A stretch of DNA of 64,000 bases from an uncultured Nitrospiraceae bacterium (GTDB lineage Bacteria; Nitrospirota; Thermodesulfovibrionia; Thermodesulfovibrionales; Dissulfurispiraceae), in contig CAIJNL010000011.1 of the NCBI GenBank assembly GCA_903822005.1, positions 1 through 64,000 on the forward strand. The letters are read 5' to 3'. The translations under genes were made by a program, and so were the position numbers. How positions within the stretch are numbered: the stretch's first letter is position 1; each line of letters opens with the position of its first letter. The notes beneath the pieces were generated by a model that saw only the letters and a program-made list of their open reading frames with translations, did not search any database and had not been told where the DNA came from. This document shows positions 45,235-55,727 of the stretch, in pieces.

Positions 45235-45273
45235 GACCAGCACCTCACTCTTCAATGACTTGCAATGCTTACA

Positions 45274-47004
45274 TTATATACCATTTGCCGATGGGCGTAC
45301 CGCCCTGAGATTCAATTGCATTTTCCTGCCGCCTTCCCATTCATTCATGACCGGCAGAAACGCGGCATCAATAATATCGCCGTTTCCGAAATGGTCCAGC
45401 ATGCCGCCCATGTCAAAGCCTATACTGTCCATACCGCGGCCCTGCTGCCTGAGGTGCATTTTAAGATGATTACTGCCGACTATCCTGGCCTGACTCACCT
45501 CAAGGCCCCTGGCCCCGAACAAAGGCTCCTCATTTTCGCATCCGAAAGGCTCGAGTCTTGCTATCTCGTCTATAAGCCCGCTGTTTATTTCAGAGATACG
45601 CAGCGCGGCGTCTATCCTGATTGACGGCACCAGGTCATCTGCCGGTATGGTGTCAAGCACAATGCGCGATATCATTTCCCTGAACGCGTCCAGCCCTGAT
45701 GCAGGCAGACTCAATCCCGCAGCCTGTTTGTGACCGCCGTAACTTCCGAGTATCCTGCTGCAGCTGTTAAGGCCTGCGTGCACATCGAATGAAGGGATGC
45801 TGCGGGCAGAGCCCTTTGCCACTCCATCCTTTATCGAAAATACAAAGGCAGGCCTGTAAAAGGCATCGGCTATCCTGGCCGCAACAATCCCGAGTACGCC
45901 AGGATGCCAGCCCTCCGCACCTACTACCAGGGCGCCGGAAGCGGCAGCATCCGGCCCGTAAGCCCGTATCATCTCCATGGCCTGATCATAAACTGATTCG
46001 CCAATGTCCTGTCTCTGCTTATTCAGACCGTTCAGCCATTCCGCAAGCCCCGCTGCCTCATCGCCGGAGTCGGTCAGCAGGAGCTTTACTACATCGGAAG
46101 CGTCGGCTATCCTGCCTGCCGCATTGATCCTGGGTATGAGCATAAACTGAAGAGTGGAGGCCGTTATCCCGTTCGCCTTGATACCCGCAGCCTGTCTGAG
46201 CGCGCGGATGCCGGGACGCGCTCCGGAACAGATGAGGTTGCAGCCCTCCTTTACTAGTACCCTGTTGTCACACACAAGCGGCACCACATCAGCAGCTGTG
46301 CCCAGGGCAGCAAGGTCAAGAAGCCCGCGCGCGTTTTCGATTTTATTGCCAAGCAATGCCTGTGAAAGTTTGAATGCGACCCCTGCGCCTGAGAGTATGG
46401 AGAGCGGAGAGTCTTTCTGCCCGACCTTCGGATTTATTATTGCAGACGCTTCAGGCAAAGATTCAGGCTTGCCATCCAGTACAGCCGGTTCATGATGATC
46501 GGTAATGACCACATCTATTCCCATGGTCCGGGCTGCGGATGCCGCCTCGAAAGCGGTAATGCCGCAATCGACCGTGATTATCAGGGAAACTCCTGACTCT
46601 TTTGCCCTTCTGACGCCTTCGAGTCCCATCCCGTAGCCCAGCGCCCTGTCGGGGATATAATAGAGAGCATCAGCCCCCAGCTTTCTGAGAGTATCAATAA
46701 CTATGGCTGTTGCCGTCACGCCGTCGGCATCATAATCGCCGTGAACCAATATGCGTTCTTTTTTGTTTATTGCCGCGGATATCCTTTTAACGGCCTCAGG
46801 CATACCGCTAAGCCCGTACGGGTCCGAGAGTCCTGAAATATCGGGATTAAGGAAAGAAGTAATCTGCCCGGGTGTCTTTATCCCCCGGTTTATAAGCGTC
46901 TGCGAAACCGGCGATGAGAGACCGGTAAGCCGCGAGATATATTCCACATACTCAGGGTTTGTCCTGCTTACGGTCCAGCGGAAATTCATTGCTGCAGCGG
47001 GCAT
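45274..47004 (-). CDS. recJ: Single-strand-specific 5'-3' exonuclease
   Basis: 576 residues. DHH motifs I-IV: VHGDYDADGVTATAI, ITVDCGIT, VITDHHEP, and the distal DHHA1 motif GGHKQAAGLSLP. The C-terminal OB fold follows (QARIVGSNHLKMHL). Works in recombination and mismatch or base-excision repair. ATG 47004 follows GAGGAGACAGGG. Downstream of secDF with a terminator between, as in several bacterial lineages. Confidence 0.95.
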   Translation of the reverse strand: MPAAAMNFRWTVSRTNPEYVEYISRLTGLSSPVSQTLINRGIKTPGQITSFLNPDISGLSDPYGLSGMPEAVKRISAAINKKERILVHGDYDADGVTATAIVIDTLRKLGADALYYIPDRALGYGMGLEGVRRAKESGVSLIITVDCGITAFEAASAARTMGIDVVITDHHEPAVLDGKPESLPEASAIINPKVGQKDSPLSILSGAGVAFKLSQALLGNKIENARGLLDLAALGTAADVVPLVCDNRVLVKEGCNLICSGARPGIRALRQAAGIKANGITASTLQFMLIPRINAAGRIADASDVVKLLLTDSGDEAAGLAEWLNGLNKQRQDIGESVYDQAMEMIRAYGPDAAASGALVVGAEGWHPGVLGIVAARIADAFYRPAFVFSIKDGVAKGSARSIPSFDVHAGLNSCSRILGSYGGHKQAAGLSLPASGLDAFREMISRIVLDTIPADDLVPSIRIDAALRISEINSGLIDEIARLEPFGCENEEPLFGARGLEVSQARIVGSNHLKMHLRQQGRGMDSIGFDMGGMLDHFGNGDIIDAAFLPVMNEWEGGRKMQLNLRAVRPSANGI

Positions 47005-47062
47005 CCCTGTCTCCTCATATTAAACTCGATGTTTTCGAACACAGAGCCTGATATTTAATAAA

Positions 47063-47108
47063 AAGGCAGGGAGCAAAATAACACTTCCGGTATTTCGCTC
47101 CCTGCCTT
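47063..47108 (-). terminator. Terminator after secF
   Basis: An 18-bp stem with one mismatch (AAGGCAGGGAGC core) around a 10-base loop, followed on the minus strand by TTTTT. It ends the yajC-secD-secF transcript before recJ. Confidence 0.9.
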
Positions 47109-47148
47109 ATGTCTTCTGTTATGTCCAGCTGCCGGCTCTGGACCTCTG

Positions 47149-48069
47149 TCAGCCCTTTCTGGTTGTGAGCGGCCTCTTGCTGCTGCCGAGAATAATGACC
47201 ACCGGGCTCGCAACAAAGACTGAAGAATATGTGCCTATCACTACACCCAAAAGCATCGCGAGCGCAAAATCATGCAGCACCTCGCCGCCGAACAGAAAAA
47301 GCGCAAGCGCACTGAAAAATACGGTCAGGGACGTTACTATCGTCCTTGAAAGGACCTCATTGATACTCCTGTTGACCACATCATTAACAGGGTCTTTCAG
47401 ATATTTCTTTATGTTCTCTCTTACCCTGTCAAAAACTACTACGGTGTCGGTAAGAGAATAACCGGCTATTGTCAGGAGTGCCGTCACAAGTATCAGATTT
47501 ATCTCCCTGTTGAAGAGGTAGAATATAGCCAGAACAGCAAGTACGTCATGGAATGTCGCGATTGTAGCTCCAATACCAAAACGTATCTGGAACCTCCAGG
47601 CGACATAAACGAGTATGCCGAAAGTCGCCATCAAAACGGCCCACAGGGCGTCCTGGCGCAGGCGGGAACCCACCTTGGGGCCTATCTCTATCGTCTGGTC
47701 TATAAGCGGCTTTTTGTCGGCGAATTTCTGGTTCAGGATGGCCGTAATAGTTTCGGTGAATCCTCCCAGCTTCTCTTCCTGCTTCTTTACCCTGACTAGT
47801 ATCTTGTTCTCGGTAGGCAGGTCCTGAAGATCAAAATCCTTTAGCCCTGCGTCCTCGAGGGCAAGCCTTACGTCATGCAGATTAACGGACTGGCTGAATT
47901 TGACCTGTACCGCGGTCCCTCCCGCGAAATCAACGCCAAGATTGGCATGCCCCATCCAGATCTGCACCAGCGCAAAAATGCCGAGCAGCGAGAGTATACC
48001 CGAAAAAATAAAGGCATACTTCTTCTTGCCCATAAAATCTATCTTTGTGTTTTTTACAAGTTCTATCAT
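47149..48069 (-). CDS. secF: Protein translocase subunit SecF
   Basis: 306 residues, six transmembrane segments with a large periplasmic loop after TM1. [32 protein letters not shown] and [25 protein letters not shown] are family signatures. Partners SecD to use the proton gradient in late protein export. Overlaps the secD stop by four bases. Confidence 0.96.
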   Translation of the reverse strand: MIELVKNTKIDFMGKKKYAFIFSGILSLLGIFALVQIWMGHANLGVDFAGGTAVQVKFSQSVNLHDVRLALEDAGLKDFDLQDLPTENKILVRVKKQEEKLGGFTETITAILNQKFADKKPLIDQTIEIGPKVGSRLRQDALWAVLMATFGILVYVAWRFQIRFGIGATIATFHDVLAVLAIFYLFNREINLILVTALLTIAGYSLTDTVVVFDRVRENIKKYLKDPVNDVVNRSINEVLSRTIVTSLTVFFSALALFLFGGEVLHDFALAMLLGVVIGTYSSVFVASPVVIILGSSKRPLTTRKG

Positions 48070-49691
48070 ATGCTTAACCTCTTGGCTTCGCCCCTCATTT
48101 GAATGATGTCGTATACCGTCTTGGTGCCTATAAGCGCTGTAAACAGGTTGATCGAAACACCAAGGCTCAGGGCAACGGCAAAACCCTTGATGGGCCCCGT
48201 GCCGAACTGAAACAGCACCGCCGCGGTTATAAGCGTGGTAACGTGAGAGTCGAATATGGTCCAGAAGGCCTTATGGTATCCCCCCTCTACAGCTGCCCTC
48301 GGGGTCTTGCCCGCGCGCACCTCTTCCCTCATCCTCTCGAACATAAGCACGTTGGAATCGACTGCCATACCTATGGCAAGAATGATGCCTGCGATGCCCG
48401 GCAGGGTAAGGGTCGCATTAAGCGAGGCCATTGCGCCCATCAGGAGGACTATATTCAGAACTAGCGCCAGGTCAGCTATAACCCCCGAAAGCCTGTAGTA
48501 AAAAATCATGAACACAACTACGAGTATGGTCGCAATGAAACCAGCCATCTTGCCGGCTTCGATGGAATCTCTTCCGAGTGACGGCCCGACAGTGAGGTTC
48601 TGAAGGGTCTTTAGAGGCGCGGGAAGCGAACCGGCCCTAAGCACAATAGCCAGGTCCTTGGCCTCATCCATGGAGAAGCTGCCGCTTATCATCGCGTCTC
48701 CGCCGCCGATCTTGTCCTTGATCGTGGGGGCTGAATAAACATTGCCGTCAAGTATTATTGCAAGCCTCTTGCCTATATTCCGGCCGGTGATGTCCTCGAA
48801 TATTTTTGAGCCGGTGGTGTCGAACCTGATCGAGACATAAGGATCGCCGAGGCGCTGATCTATATTGACCTTGGCCTCAGTCAGGGTATCACCTGTAAGC
48901 AGCGCATCCTTCTTCAGCAGATAGGGCGTCTTCTCGATGACCTGATGCGTGTCCTTGTCCAGGACACTATGAAAACGGATCTCGCTCGAGGCCGGCACCC
49001 TGTTCTTGTAGCTTTCTAATATCTTTTCTTCCTCGCCCGGCATTATCCTTGTCGGCAGTTCAGCCGCAACCGGCGAATCGGTATCTACGATCTTGAATTC
49101 GAGCAGTGCGGTTTTTCCGATAATATCGACTGCGCGCTTCGGGTCCTTGACGCCAGGAAGCTGCACCACTATCTCGTTTTCACCCTGCCGGTGTATCGTG
49201 GGCTCTGCAACTCCGAACTGGTCAATGCGGTTTCTGATGATTTCGAGCACCTGATCGGTTGCATTGTCCTTCATCTTCTGCGCTTCGGAATCCGAGAACC
49301 TGTATTTCAGAGACCCCGCGCTGTCGGCAAGCGACAGCAGCGGATAGAGTTCGGAAACTGCCTTTCTGGCGTCGGCATCAGCAGGCGTAATAACGATGAA
49401 ATTTCCTTCCCTCTTCACGGAACCCTTGATGTTTTTTTTCTGGAAGGCCGCAGCTATAACACCTGCAGCCCGGTCCGTCGCTATTTCGACCGCCTTGTCT
49501 CCTTCGACTTCGAAAACGAGATGCAGGCCCCCCTGCAGGTCCAGCCCCAGCACTATGCCTTTGGCGGGCATATTATTCTTCCACGCCGCCGGCATATAAT
49601 TGAAAAGCGGCGTGTTAGGCAAAAAGAATATAACGGCCGCCAGCACGGTGGCGCCTATAAGTACGACTCTCCATAATATGCCCTTCTTCAT
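48066..49691 (-). CDS. secD: Protein translocase subunit SecD
   Basis: 541 residues. [16 protein letters not shown] near the N terminus, the conserved [17 protein letters not shown] and [15 protein letters not shown], then six membrane segments with [23 protein letters not shown]. Works with SecF and YajC. Preceded by yajC with a 73-nt gap. Confidence 0.96.
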   Translation of the reverse strand: MKKGILWRVVLIGATVLAAVIFFLPNTPLFNYMPAAWKNNMPAKGIVLGLDLQGGLHLVFEVEGDKAVEIATDRAAGVIAAAFQKKNIKGSVKREGNFIVITPADADARKAVSELYPLLSLADSAGSLKYRFSDSEAQKMKDNATDQVLEIIRNRIDQFGVAEPTIHRQGENEIVVQLPGVKDPKRAVDIIGKTALLEFKIVDTDSPVAAELPTRIMPGEEEKILESYKNRVPASSEIRFHSVLDKDTHQVIEKTPYLLKKDALLTGDTLTEAKVNIDQRLGDPYVSIRFDTTGSKIFEDITGRNIGKRLAIILDGNVYSAPTIKDKIGGGDAMISGSFSMDEAKDLAIVLRAGSLPAPLKTLQNLTVGPSLGRDSIEAGKMAGFIATILVVVFMIFYYRLSGVIADLALVLNIVLLMGAMASLNATLTLPGIAGIILAIGMAVDSNVLMFERMREEVRAGKTPRAAVEGGYHKAFWTIFDSHVTTLITAAVLFQFGTGPIKGFAVALSLGVSINLFTALIGTKTVYDIIQMRGEAKRLSI

Positions 49692-49764
49692 CTATATCCA
49701 GTCCTCCGGGTTTATAGTCTTTATACTTATACTGGCCGGGGAAACGGCCTGCCGCCGGTCCCTG

Positions 49765-50103
49765 CTATTCGTCAGTGGTGCGTATCGTTACTATGGCACT
49801 CCTGCCGACCTTGATCTTCACGTTTTCGGCAATCTTGACAGTAACAGTGGCGGTCTCTGTACTCTCTACAACGCCATAAATGCCGCCGGCGGTTATGACC
49901 TTGTCGCCTTTTTTCAGGGCGTCAAGCATCGCCTTGACCTCTTTCGCCTTTTTCTGCTGCGGCCTTATCAGCAGGAAATAAAAGATGGCGAATATGATAA
50001 TAAGGGGTGCGAATGTCATCAGCATTCCCTGTGCGCCTCCTGCTCCGTCTGCTGCCTGCTGCGGTCCCATTGCGTAAGCGTCGGAAATCAGATTAAAAAA
50101 CAT
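49765..50103 (-). CDS. yajC: Preprotein translocase subunit YajC
   Basis: 112 residues from ATG 50103, chosen for the upstream CAGGAGGGTTT. One transmembrane segment (FAPLIIIFAIFYFLLIRPQQKK) and then the cytoplasmic KGDKVITAGGIYGVVES motif of YajC. First gene of the yajC-secD-secF operon. Confidence 0.94.
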   Translation of the reverse strand: MFFNLISDAYAMGPQQAADGAGGAQGMLMTFAPLIIIFAIFYFLLIRPQQKKAKEVKAMLDALKKGDKVITAGGIYGVVESTETATVTVKIAENVKIKVGRSAIVTIRTTDE

Positions 50104-50206
50104 AAACCCTCCTGTATAAACCCTGTTTTTTTTGCTTAAATTCGACTTATATAGTAACAATCTTGCCCTAAAAATCGCAAGGGAGAGAGGTTTTTAATTC
50201 TGAAAC

Positions 50207-51148
50207 CTATCCCCTCTTGCCGCAGAACCGGAACAGCCTTGCCGGGGTATCGACCAGCACGGTCTTCCGCTCTTCTTTGTCAGGCAGCCACATGTCAAGA
50301 TGGGCACGCGCCTTTGAATACTCCATCACCTTTTCAAATGCGGTATGGGGCCAGTCACTGCCCCACACAAGCCTGTCAACACCGAAAGACTGCCGCAGCA
50401 GAGGAATTGCCCCCATAGTATTCTTTTCTCCAACACCCGCCGCCCCATTCCGGTAGAGACCCGAGAGTTTAAGCCATACCCTGCGGGAAGATTCAGCCGA
50501 AGCGAGAAGAGAGCGGAATCCGGGATCATTTACTCCAAGTTTCTGGTCCGGCAGGCCAAAGTGGTCCAGGACAATATTGACACCTGACTTGAGCAGGACA
50601 TCCACTATTTTGGCCAGGTCTGCGGCATGCCTGTGGAGTTCAACATGCCAGCCCAGGTCGACTACTGTACGCAGCAATGACGGCCAGGGATCGCTCCTGA
50701 AATCGGGGACCGGCAGGCCCATCAGATTCAGCCTGATTCCGACTATCCCTTCCCTGTCCATATCGACCAGGGCCGTTTTGGCGATATTCGGCTGAACAAC
50801 AGCGACCCCTCTCAGCCGTACCGGATATTTTCTGAGGGCTTCCAGGACATAGCTGTTGTCGGTGCCGAGAAAACTCGGCTGGATAAGAACCCCATGCGAT
50901 ATTCCGTTAAGATCGAGCTGGCGCAGATAATCTTCCGGCGTCGCATCATAATCAGGCGCGTAACGCCTCACATCCGCGAGCTTGAGCCCGCGCCTGAATA
51001 CATGTGCGTGAGTATCTATTGCTGTTATCCTTCCGCCTGATCCTGTGCCGCCTGCCCGGCCCTCTACAGCTCCGGCCTTGCCCGGCAGGACCGATGCCAT
51101 TATCAAACCGGCCGCTCCACCTATAAAGCCTCTTCGCGTAAGTCTCAT
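50207..51148 (-). CDS. Tat-exported amidohydrolase 2 family enzyme
   Basis: 313 residues with a twin-arginine signal LTRRGFIGGAAGLIMASVLPG. TIM-barrel hydrolase: IDTHAHVFRR (metal HxH), ELHRHAADL, VLDHFGLPD and WGSDWPHTAF (metal Asp). Resembles 2-pyrone-4,6-dicarboxylate lactonase-like and related aromatic-acid lactonases/decarboxylases, but the substrate is open. Strong SD AAGGAGGCGAGGC. Probably not co-transcribed with dcuC by function, though only 55 nt separate them. Confidence 0.85.
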   Translation of the reverse strand: MRLTRRGFIGGAAGLIMASVLPGKAGAVEGRAGGTGSGGRITAIDTHAHVFRRGLKLADVRRYAPDYDATPEDYLRQLDLNGISHGVLIQPSFLGTDNSYVLEALRKYPVRLRGVAVVQPNIAKTALVDMDREGIVGIRLNLMGLPVPDFRSDPWPSLLRTVVDLGWHVELHRHAADLAKIVDVLLKSGVNIVLDHFGLPDQKLGVNDPGFRSLLASAESSRRVWLKLSGLYRNGAAGVGEKNTMGAIPLLRQSFGVDRLVWGSDWPHTAFEKVMEYSKARAHLDMWLPDKEERKTVLVDTPARLFRFCGKRG

Positions 51149-51203
51149 GCCTCGCCTCCTTTTTTTCTCAATGCATGTAAAACCCGTTTATAAGAATAAA
51201 TAA

Positions 51204-52484
51204 TTATCTGTATACCAGAAGAAGCATTGTGACTATTGCCGCAATGACCATTCCCGGCGCATTACGCTTGGCCAACTCCATGGGATTGACCTTTGCGAAA
51301 GCACAGCAGATGATGGCGCCGCCCGCTATCGGAGACATTGTGCGGCCAAGCGCGCCCGCTATAACAGCCAGACTGCCCATGTCGGTCGGCAGCATGCCGA
51401 ACGAAGAAGCATGGATGGTGACGGCCTTATTGAAGGCAACGGAGGCCGCATCACCCGAACCGCACACCACCGCCAGCAGGAAAGGTCCGAACGTGGCGCT
51501 GATTTTCGCTATATCGGGATTCGATGTCATGGTGTCGACAAGTGCCTTGATAAGGCCGACAGCCTTCATACCCGAGACAAAGACCAGGGCACAGATAATG
51601 ATGCCAAAGATATGACCGAAAGAATCTCCGGCGCCATGCCAGAACTCTTTGGAAATCTTTGCCGGATTCACGCGTGTAACAGCAAAGGCAATGAAAACAC
51701 CGATAATCATAGCGTGTGAAATCGAAAGCTGTTTAAAGACCGGAACAATATTATTTGAACCCAGGATCAGGAGGGCGAGCGGCACGATCGGCACAACGGC
51801 CCAGAGATAGTTGACCTTGAAATCCGGCGGAGTGGCATTCTCTTCCGGAACATAGCCTTTGTGCTCTTTCCTTATCCAGGCCACACCGAGCAGACTGAAG
51901 GCGCCAATGAATCCGCATGCGAGCAGAGGATAAAAATGATTCGCCACAACATCAATGGGGTTGGCGTTAGCAACATCCGCCACAACAGCAACCTGGGCAT
52001 AGCCCGGATTGAAATTTGCGCCGTATGTCCCGGCAAAGACTGCTGCAGCGGCAATGGCGGGGTGTACACCCGCTGCCATTAGAAAGGGAATGATGATGGC
52101 GCCGACCGCGGCCGAACACCCTGCCGCGCTTGTAATAGAGGTGTTGATAAAAAATGTGACCAGGGTTGCCGCGGGAATCAGAAAAGGGCCGGCCCTCTTC
52201 AGGGCCTTTACGAGCAGATAAATCAGGTGCTTGTCACATTCGGTCAACTTTAGTACCATGGCGAATCCCATAACCGCAATTATGGCCTCGAAGACCCTTG
52301 ATTCGGTCATTGCCTGCGAAAAACCCTTGAATGCAGCAAAGGGATCTCCGGCAATGATCGCCATCAGGAGCCCGGCGCAGAAGAGTACCATTCTCGTTTC
52401 GTACTGCTTGACCATTAGATATACAGTTCCCGCTACAATGATACCTCCCAGCATCAACAACACAATACCCCAATCAAATGCCAT
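51204..52484 (-). CDS. dcuC: DcuC-type anaerobic C4-dicarboxylate transporter
   Basis: 426 residues and about 11-12 hydrophobic segments. Features: FINTSITSAAGCSAAVGAIIIP, GTYGANFNPGYAQVAVVAD, CGSGDAASVAFNKAVTIHA and GRTMSPIAGGAIICC. DcuC carriers move succinate, fumarate or malate under anaerobic conditions. Together with class I fumarase it suggests C4-acid exchange; they are 14 kb apart. Confidence 0.85.
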   Translation of the reverse strand: MAFDWGIVLLMLGGIIVAGTVYLMVKQYETRMVLFCAGLLMAIIAGDPFAAFKGFSQAMTESRVFEAIIAVMGFAMVLKLTECDKHLIYLLVKALKRAGPFLIPAATLVTFFINTSITSAAGCSAAVGAIIIPFLMAAGVHPAIAAAAVFAGTYGANFNPGYAQVAVVADVANANPIDVVANHFYPLLACGFIGAFSLLGVAWIRKEHKGYVPEENATPPDFKVNYLWAVVPIVPLALLILGSNNIVPVFKQLSISHAMIIGVFIAFAVTRVNPAKISKEFWHGAGDSFGHIFGIIICALVFVSGMKAVGLIKALVDTMTSNPDIAKISATFGPFLLAVVCGSGDAASVAFNKAVTIHASSFGMLPTDMGSLAVIAGALGRTMSPIAGGAIICCAFAKVNPMELAKRNAPGMVIAAIVTMLLLVYR

Positions 52485-52567
52485 AACAGGCCCCCTTTAG
52501 CTGTTCTATTTCCACAAGCGCTTTACCGCCAGGTAAATGTGATGATATGCCGGTGACTACAGGCACA

Positions 52568-52984
52568 TTATGCCGTGCCGAATTCAGAGTGATCGTCCTT
52601 GCCATATGGCACGCCGATCAGCCAGAAGGTATTAGGGGCTGTCTTGATAAAAAGGCGTCCCGACCTGATATACGGTCCAAGAGACCCGACAACCGACGAC
52701 CTGGTTTTGTTGTTGAAAGGAATCTGGAGCTTGTTCATGATCTGCCTGATATGGAGCGGGCTGTTCTCCCGTTTAAGAAGTTCATATATCTTTTGCGCGT
52801 AACTTCCTTCCTGAAGGTGGATATCTGACGCTGTTTCCTGGCTTGCTTCGGCGCGCGAAAGAAGGTTCAGGGTGTCCTGAAATGCCTTTATGTATATTTC
52901 TGCCTCTCTGATTTTATCCCTGTAAATCTCTACCTCTATCCTCTTTTCCTCAATCATTCTCTCGATCTTTTTTCTTGCTGTCAT
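52568..52984 (-). CDS. Coiled-coil winged-helix protein, possible transcription regulator
   Basis: 138 residues from ATG 52984, eight bases after AAGGAGGTGG. Residues 5-45 are a coiled coil (ARKKIERMIEEKRIEVEIY). Residues 65-130 look like a winged helix of HARE-HTH type (SYAQKIYELLKRENSPLHIRQIMNKL ... SVVGSLGPYIRSGRLFIKTAPNTFWL). The gene is alone, and its upstream region carries several AT-rich repeats that could be its own operators. Confidence 0.7.
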   Translation of the reverse strand: MTARKKIERMIEEKRIEVEIYRDKIREAEIYIKAFQDTLNLLSRAEASQETASDIHLQEGSYAQKIYELLKRENSPLHIRQIMNKLQIPFNNKTRSSVVGSLGPYIRSGRLFIKTAPNTFWLIGVPYGKDDHSEFGTA

Positions 52985-53026
52985 TCTAACCACCTCCTTG
53001 CAGATACTCTTAAGCTATAGCCACAA

Positions 53027-53166
53027 TATACCATAAAATACCATAAAACACAATTATGTTATTTTATGGTTATAAATAAAGGAGGTCAATTTATCAATTA
53101 AAGCTCTTAAAACAACTAATTTTATATGTTATGGCATAATATGGCAGCAACATACCATTAACATAT
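53027..53166. promoter_or_regulatory. AT-rich repeated operator-like region
   Basis: Upstream of the winged-helix gene: ACCATAAAA occurs twice in tandem (53029-53050), then in inverted form as TTTTATGGT (53062-53070). Farther on, ATATGTTATGG (53124-53134) is mirrored by CCATTAACATAT (53155-53166). The common core is ACCATAA/TTATGGT. The AT content is far above the surrounding sequence. Confidence 0.5.
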
Positions 53167-53210
53167 GAGCATTATCTTTATATTGGCCCTGTGTCGATGA
53201 CCGAGCAGCG

Positions 53211-53251
53211 GTTCAAAAAAAAAGGGCAGGGACCGTTCGTCCCTGCCCTTT
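53211..53251 (-). terminator. Terminator after mqnA
   Basis: A 13-bp perfect stem (AAAGGGCAGGGAC) with a five-base loop; on the minus strand it ends in nine T. Ends the mqnA transcript. Confidence 0.92.
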
Positions 53252-53262
53252 CTGCAAAATTC

Positions 53263-54108
53263 TCAGCCCAGGTATTCCTTGAAAAGGCTGAGGCTTTTTT
53301 TATGATCATCAGTCAGTTCGTAGTCGAGCTTCTTCCAGTAGGCAATGACCTCGGCCTCGTTCAGATACGGTATCAAAGGAGAGTTTTTGGCTATTTCGGG
53401 AAGGTTCTTCATTGCCATCTCTTTTGCCGCATTGAGGTCTGCACTATATTTCTTGAATAATTCGTGGCGGGGGTCCGCCGGATCATAAAGCTCTTTCCTG
53501 ACTATCCAGAGGGCAAAGACAAACGGAAGCCCTGTTTTTTGAAACCAGATCTCTCCGAGATCATGCACCAGAGTGGCGGGCTCCATACACTGGACCGGCT
53601 CCGCATCAGCGGCATCCGCCTCAGTAACAGTCGTATGCAGCCTGGATACCCTGGCGTAATGCTTTAACGCATCATCCCCTATCATGAGAAAATTGTTCTT
53701 GCACTCTCTCTCTGGGGCTTCGGATGCCTCGGGGGTGTAATCGATGCCATAAAACCGCCTCAGTATAATATCCAGGAGTGCTACAGCCGTATCGGACTGG
53801 TCGGTAAGCATCACCATATTGCCCGATATCGCTTCGATCGGCCTCCGCGTGAAGAGAAGAACGCTTCCGACCGGGCCTCTTGAACTGATCGACACTCCAT
53901 CAAGAATATTGTAAAGCTCAGGGTTCCTCAGATATTCAACGGATGAGGATGGGCTCAGGTCTATCGCCCCTGCCCTGAGCATCGCGTTGAGCTTCGATGG
54001 AACACCATCCACAAATTCATATGATGAACAGTCAAACTCCTTCTCGAGTGTGTGATAAATCGGATAAAGATTTGCGTAATTGATCCTGCCTACTTTGAGC
54101 TTGCCCAT
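53263..54108 (-). CDS. mqnA: Chorismate dehydratase (futalosine pathway)
   Basis: 281 residues, periplasmic-binding-protein fold but cytoplasmic. LKVGRINYANLYPIYHTLE is the MqnA start; DLSPSSSVEYLRNPELYNIL, SISSRGPVGSVLLFTR and GDDALKHYA follow, and the C-terminal part has LPFVFALWIVRKE. Makes 3-enolpyruvylbenzoate from chorismate for menaquinone. Other mqn genes are elsewhere. Confidence 0.93.
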   Translation of the reverse strand: MGKLKVGRINYANLYPIYHTLEKEFDCSSYEFVDGVPSKLNAMLRAGAIDLSPSSSVEYLRNPELYNILDGVSISSRGPVGSVLLFTRRPIEAISGNMVMLTDQSDTAVALLDIILRRFYGIDYTPEASEAPERECKNNFLMIGDDALKHYARVSRLHTTVTEADAADAEPVQCMEPATLVHDLGEIWFQKTGLPFVFALWIVRKELYDPADPRHELFKKYSADLNAAKEMAMKNLPEIAKNSPLIPYLNEAEVIAYWKKLDYELTDDHKKSLSLFKEYLG

Positions 54109-54185
54109 AAAATATACTCTGCACCTTCCTTGTTCTGTTTTCTATGTATATCGTAATCGATATTTGTATTTTTTTTGCGGATCCA

Positions 54186-55631
54186 TCAGCCCTTTACGAC
54201 TCCCAAGGGCCGCATTCTGGCCACCTTTTTCGCTATGCCGGCGTTCTGGATGACATTAACCACCTCGGCCACATCCTTGTATGCCTCGGGCATCTCTTCG
54301 GCGAGCGTCTCCCTGCCGCTGGCACGAACTATGACTCCGTGGTCTTCAAGCTCTCTCCAGATAGCGCGGCCCTTGGCCTTTTTGATGGCCTGGCCGCGGG
54401 ACATCACCCTTCCGGCCCCGTGTCCGGCTGACCCAAAAGTCTCGCTCATTGATCCTGGAGCGCCTACAAACAGATAGGACGCCCTGCCCATGTCGCCCGG
54501 TATTATAACAGGCTGGCCCAAGTTCCTGTAAACTCCGGGCAATTCGGGATGCCCTGCCGGAAAGGCCCTTGTGGCGCCTTTTCGGTGAACAAGCAGTTTT
54601 CTCGTTTTTCCTTCAAATACATGGTCCTCGACTTTCGCTATGTTATGCGCCACATCATAAATAAGTCCCATGCCAAGCTGGGCGGGTGACATCCTGAAAA
54701 ATGACATGAATGCCTCGCGGGTCCAGTGCATGATGCACTGCCTGTTTGCCCAGGCATAATTGGCGGCCGCCCTCATGGCTGCAAGGTAATCGCGCGCCTC
54801 GCTGCTCTTTATAGGAGCGCATGCGAGTTCCCTGTCATTGAGCCTGATATCATACTTCCTGGCCGCTTTCTCCATAATCCCGAGGAAATCGGTGCAGACC
54901 TGATGGCCGAAGCCGCGTGAGCCGGTATGTATCATGACCGTCACCTGGTCGATGAAAAGTCCGAGCGCATTAGCTGCCGCCTCATCATAGATCTCATCGA
55001 TGTACTGCACTTCTACGAAATGATTGCCAGAGCCGAGTGTGCCCTGCTGTGCCCTGCCCCGCTCATAGGCCTTTGGACTTATCAACCCCGGTTCAGCCCC
55101 CTCAAGACAGCCTCCGGACTCTGTCAACTCAAGGTCGGTGACAGTGCCATATCCCTGCTCGACTGCCCATCGCGCGCCCTTGAGTAATATCTTCTTTTCA
55201 TCGTCAGGCCCCAGCCTTATCCTGCCCTTTGACCCCACCCCTGCCGGGACCACGTTATATAGGGTATCGACGAGTTCTTTCATTCGCGCCGATACGCTCT
55301 CCCGCCTGAGACTGCTCCTAAGAAGCCTGACGCCGCAATTTATATCATATCCGACTCCGCCCGGCGAGATAATGCCCGCTTCCATGTCAAATGCCGCAAC
55401 TCCGCCTATAGGGAAACCATAGCCGGTATGGATGTCGGGCATGGCTAGGGCGGGTCCGACAATCCCCGGCAGGGAAGCGACATTTGCGACCTGGTCTATT
55501 GCCTCAGGCTCCAGAGACTTTTCGAGGACTGCATCAACATAGATAATGCCGTTGGTCCGCATGCCTGGCTTGAAATCGCATGGCACCTCAAGCCTGTAAT
55601 CATCAATGCGCCTAAGTTTTTCGTGGAACAC
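54186..55631 (-). CDS. rtcB: RNA-splicing ligase RtcB
   Basis: Joins RNA 2',3'-cyclic phosphate and 5'-OH ends with GTP and Mn2+. About 481 residues from GTG 55631, which follows AAGAGGTGAAA; an upstream TTG at 55673 would add 14. Active-site motifs: GGVGYDINCGVRLLRS (Cys ligand), GTLGSGNHFVEVQ, IHTGSRGFGHQVC, VYDVAHNIAKVE-like, RKGATRAFPAGHPE and the guanylylated His in SAGHGAGRVMSR. No archease gene is adjacent. Alone between mqnA and a divergent gene. Confidence 0.92.
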   Translation of the reverse strand: MFHEKLRRIDDYRLEVPCDFKPGMRTNGIIYVDAVLEKSLEPEAIDQVANVASLPGIVGPALAMPDIHTGYGFPIGGVAAFDMEAGIISPGGVGYDINCGVRLLRSSLRRESVSARMKELVDTLYNVVPAGVGSKGRIRLGPDDEKKILLKGARWAVEQGYGTVTDLELTESGGCLEGAEPGLISPKAYERGRAQQGTLGSGNHFVEVQYIDEIYDEAAANALGLFIDQVTVMIHTGSRGFGHQVCTDFLGIMEKAARKYDIRLNDRELACAPIKSSEARDYLAAMRAAANYAWANRQCIMHWTREAFMSFFRMSPAQLGMGLIYDVAHNIAKVEDHVFEGKTRKLLVHRKGATRAFPAGHPELPGVYRNLGQPVIIPGDMGRASYLFVGAPGSMSETFGSAGHGAGRVMSRGQAIKKAKGRAIWRELEDHGVIVRASGRETLAEEMPEAYKDVAEVVNVIQNAGIAKKVARMRPLGVVKG

Positions 55632-55727
55632 TTTCACCTCTTGCCCTGCAACAGAACCAGGATGCAGACTCAACCGGGCTTATGCCCTCTGTTTATTATA
55701 AATTCATACGGGTTATAATAAAAGGAT

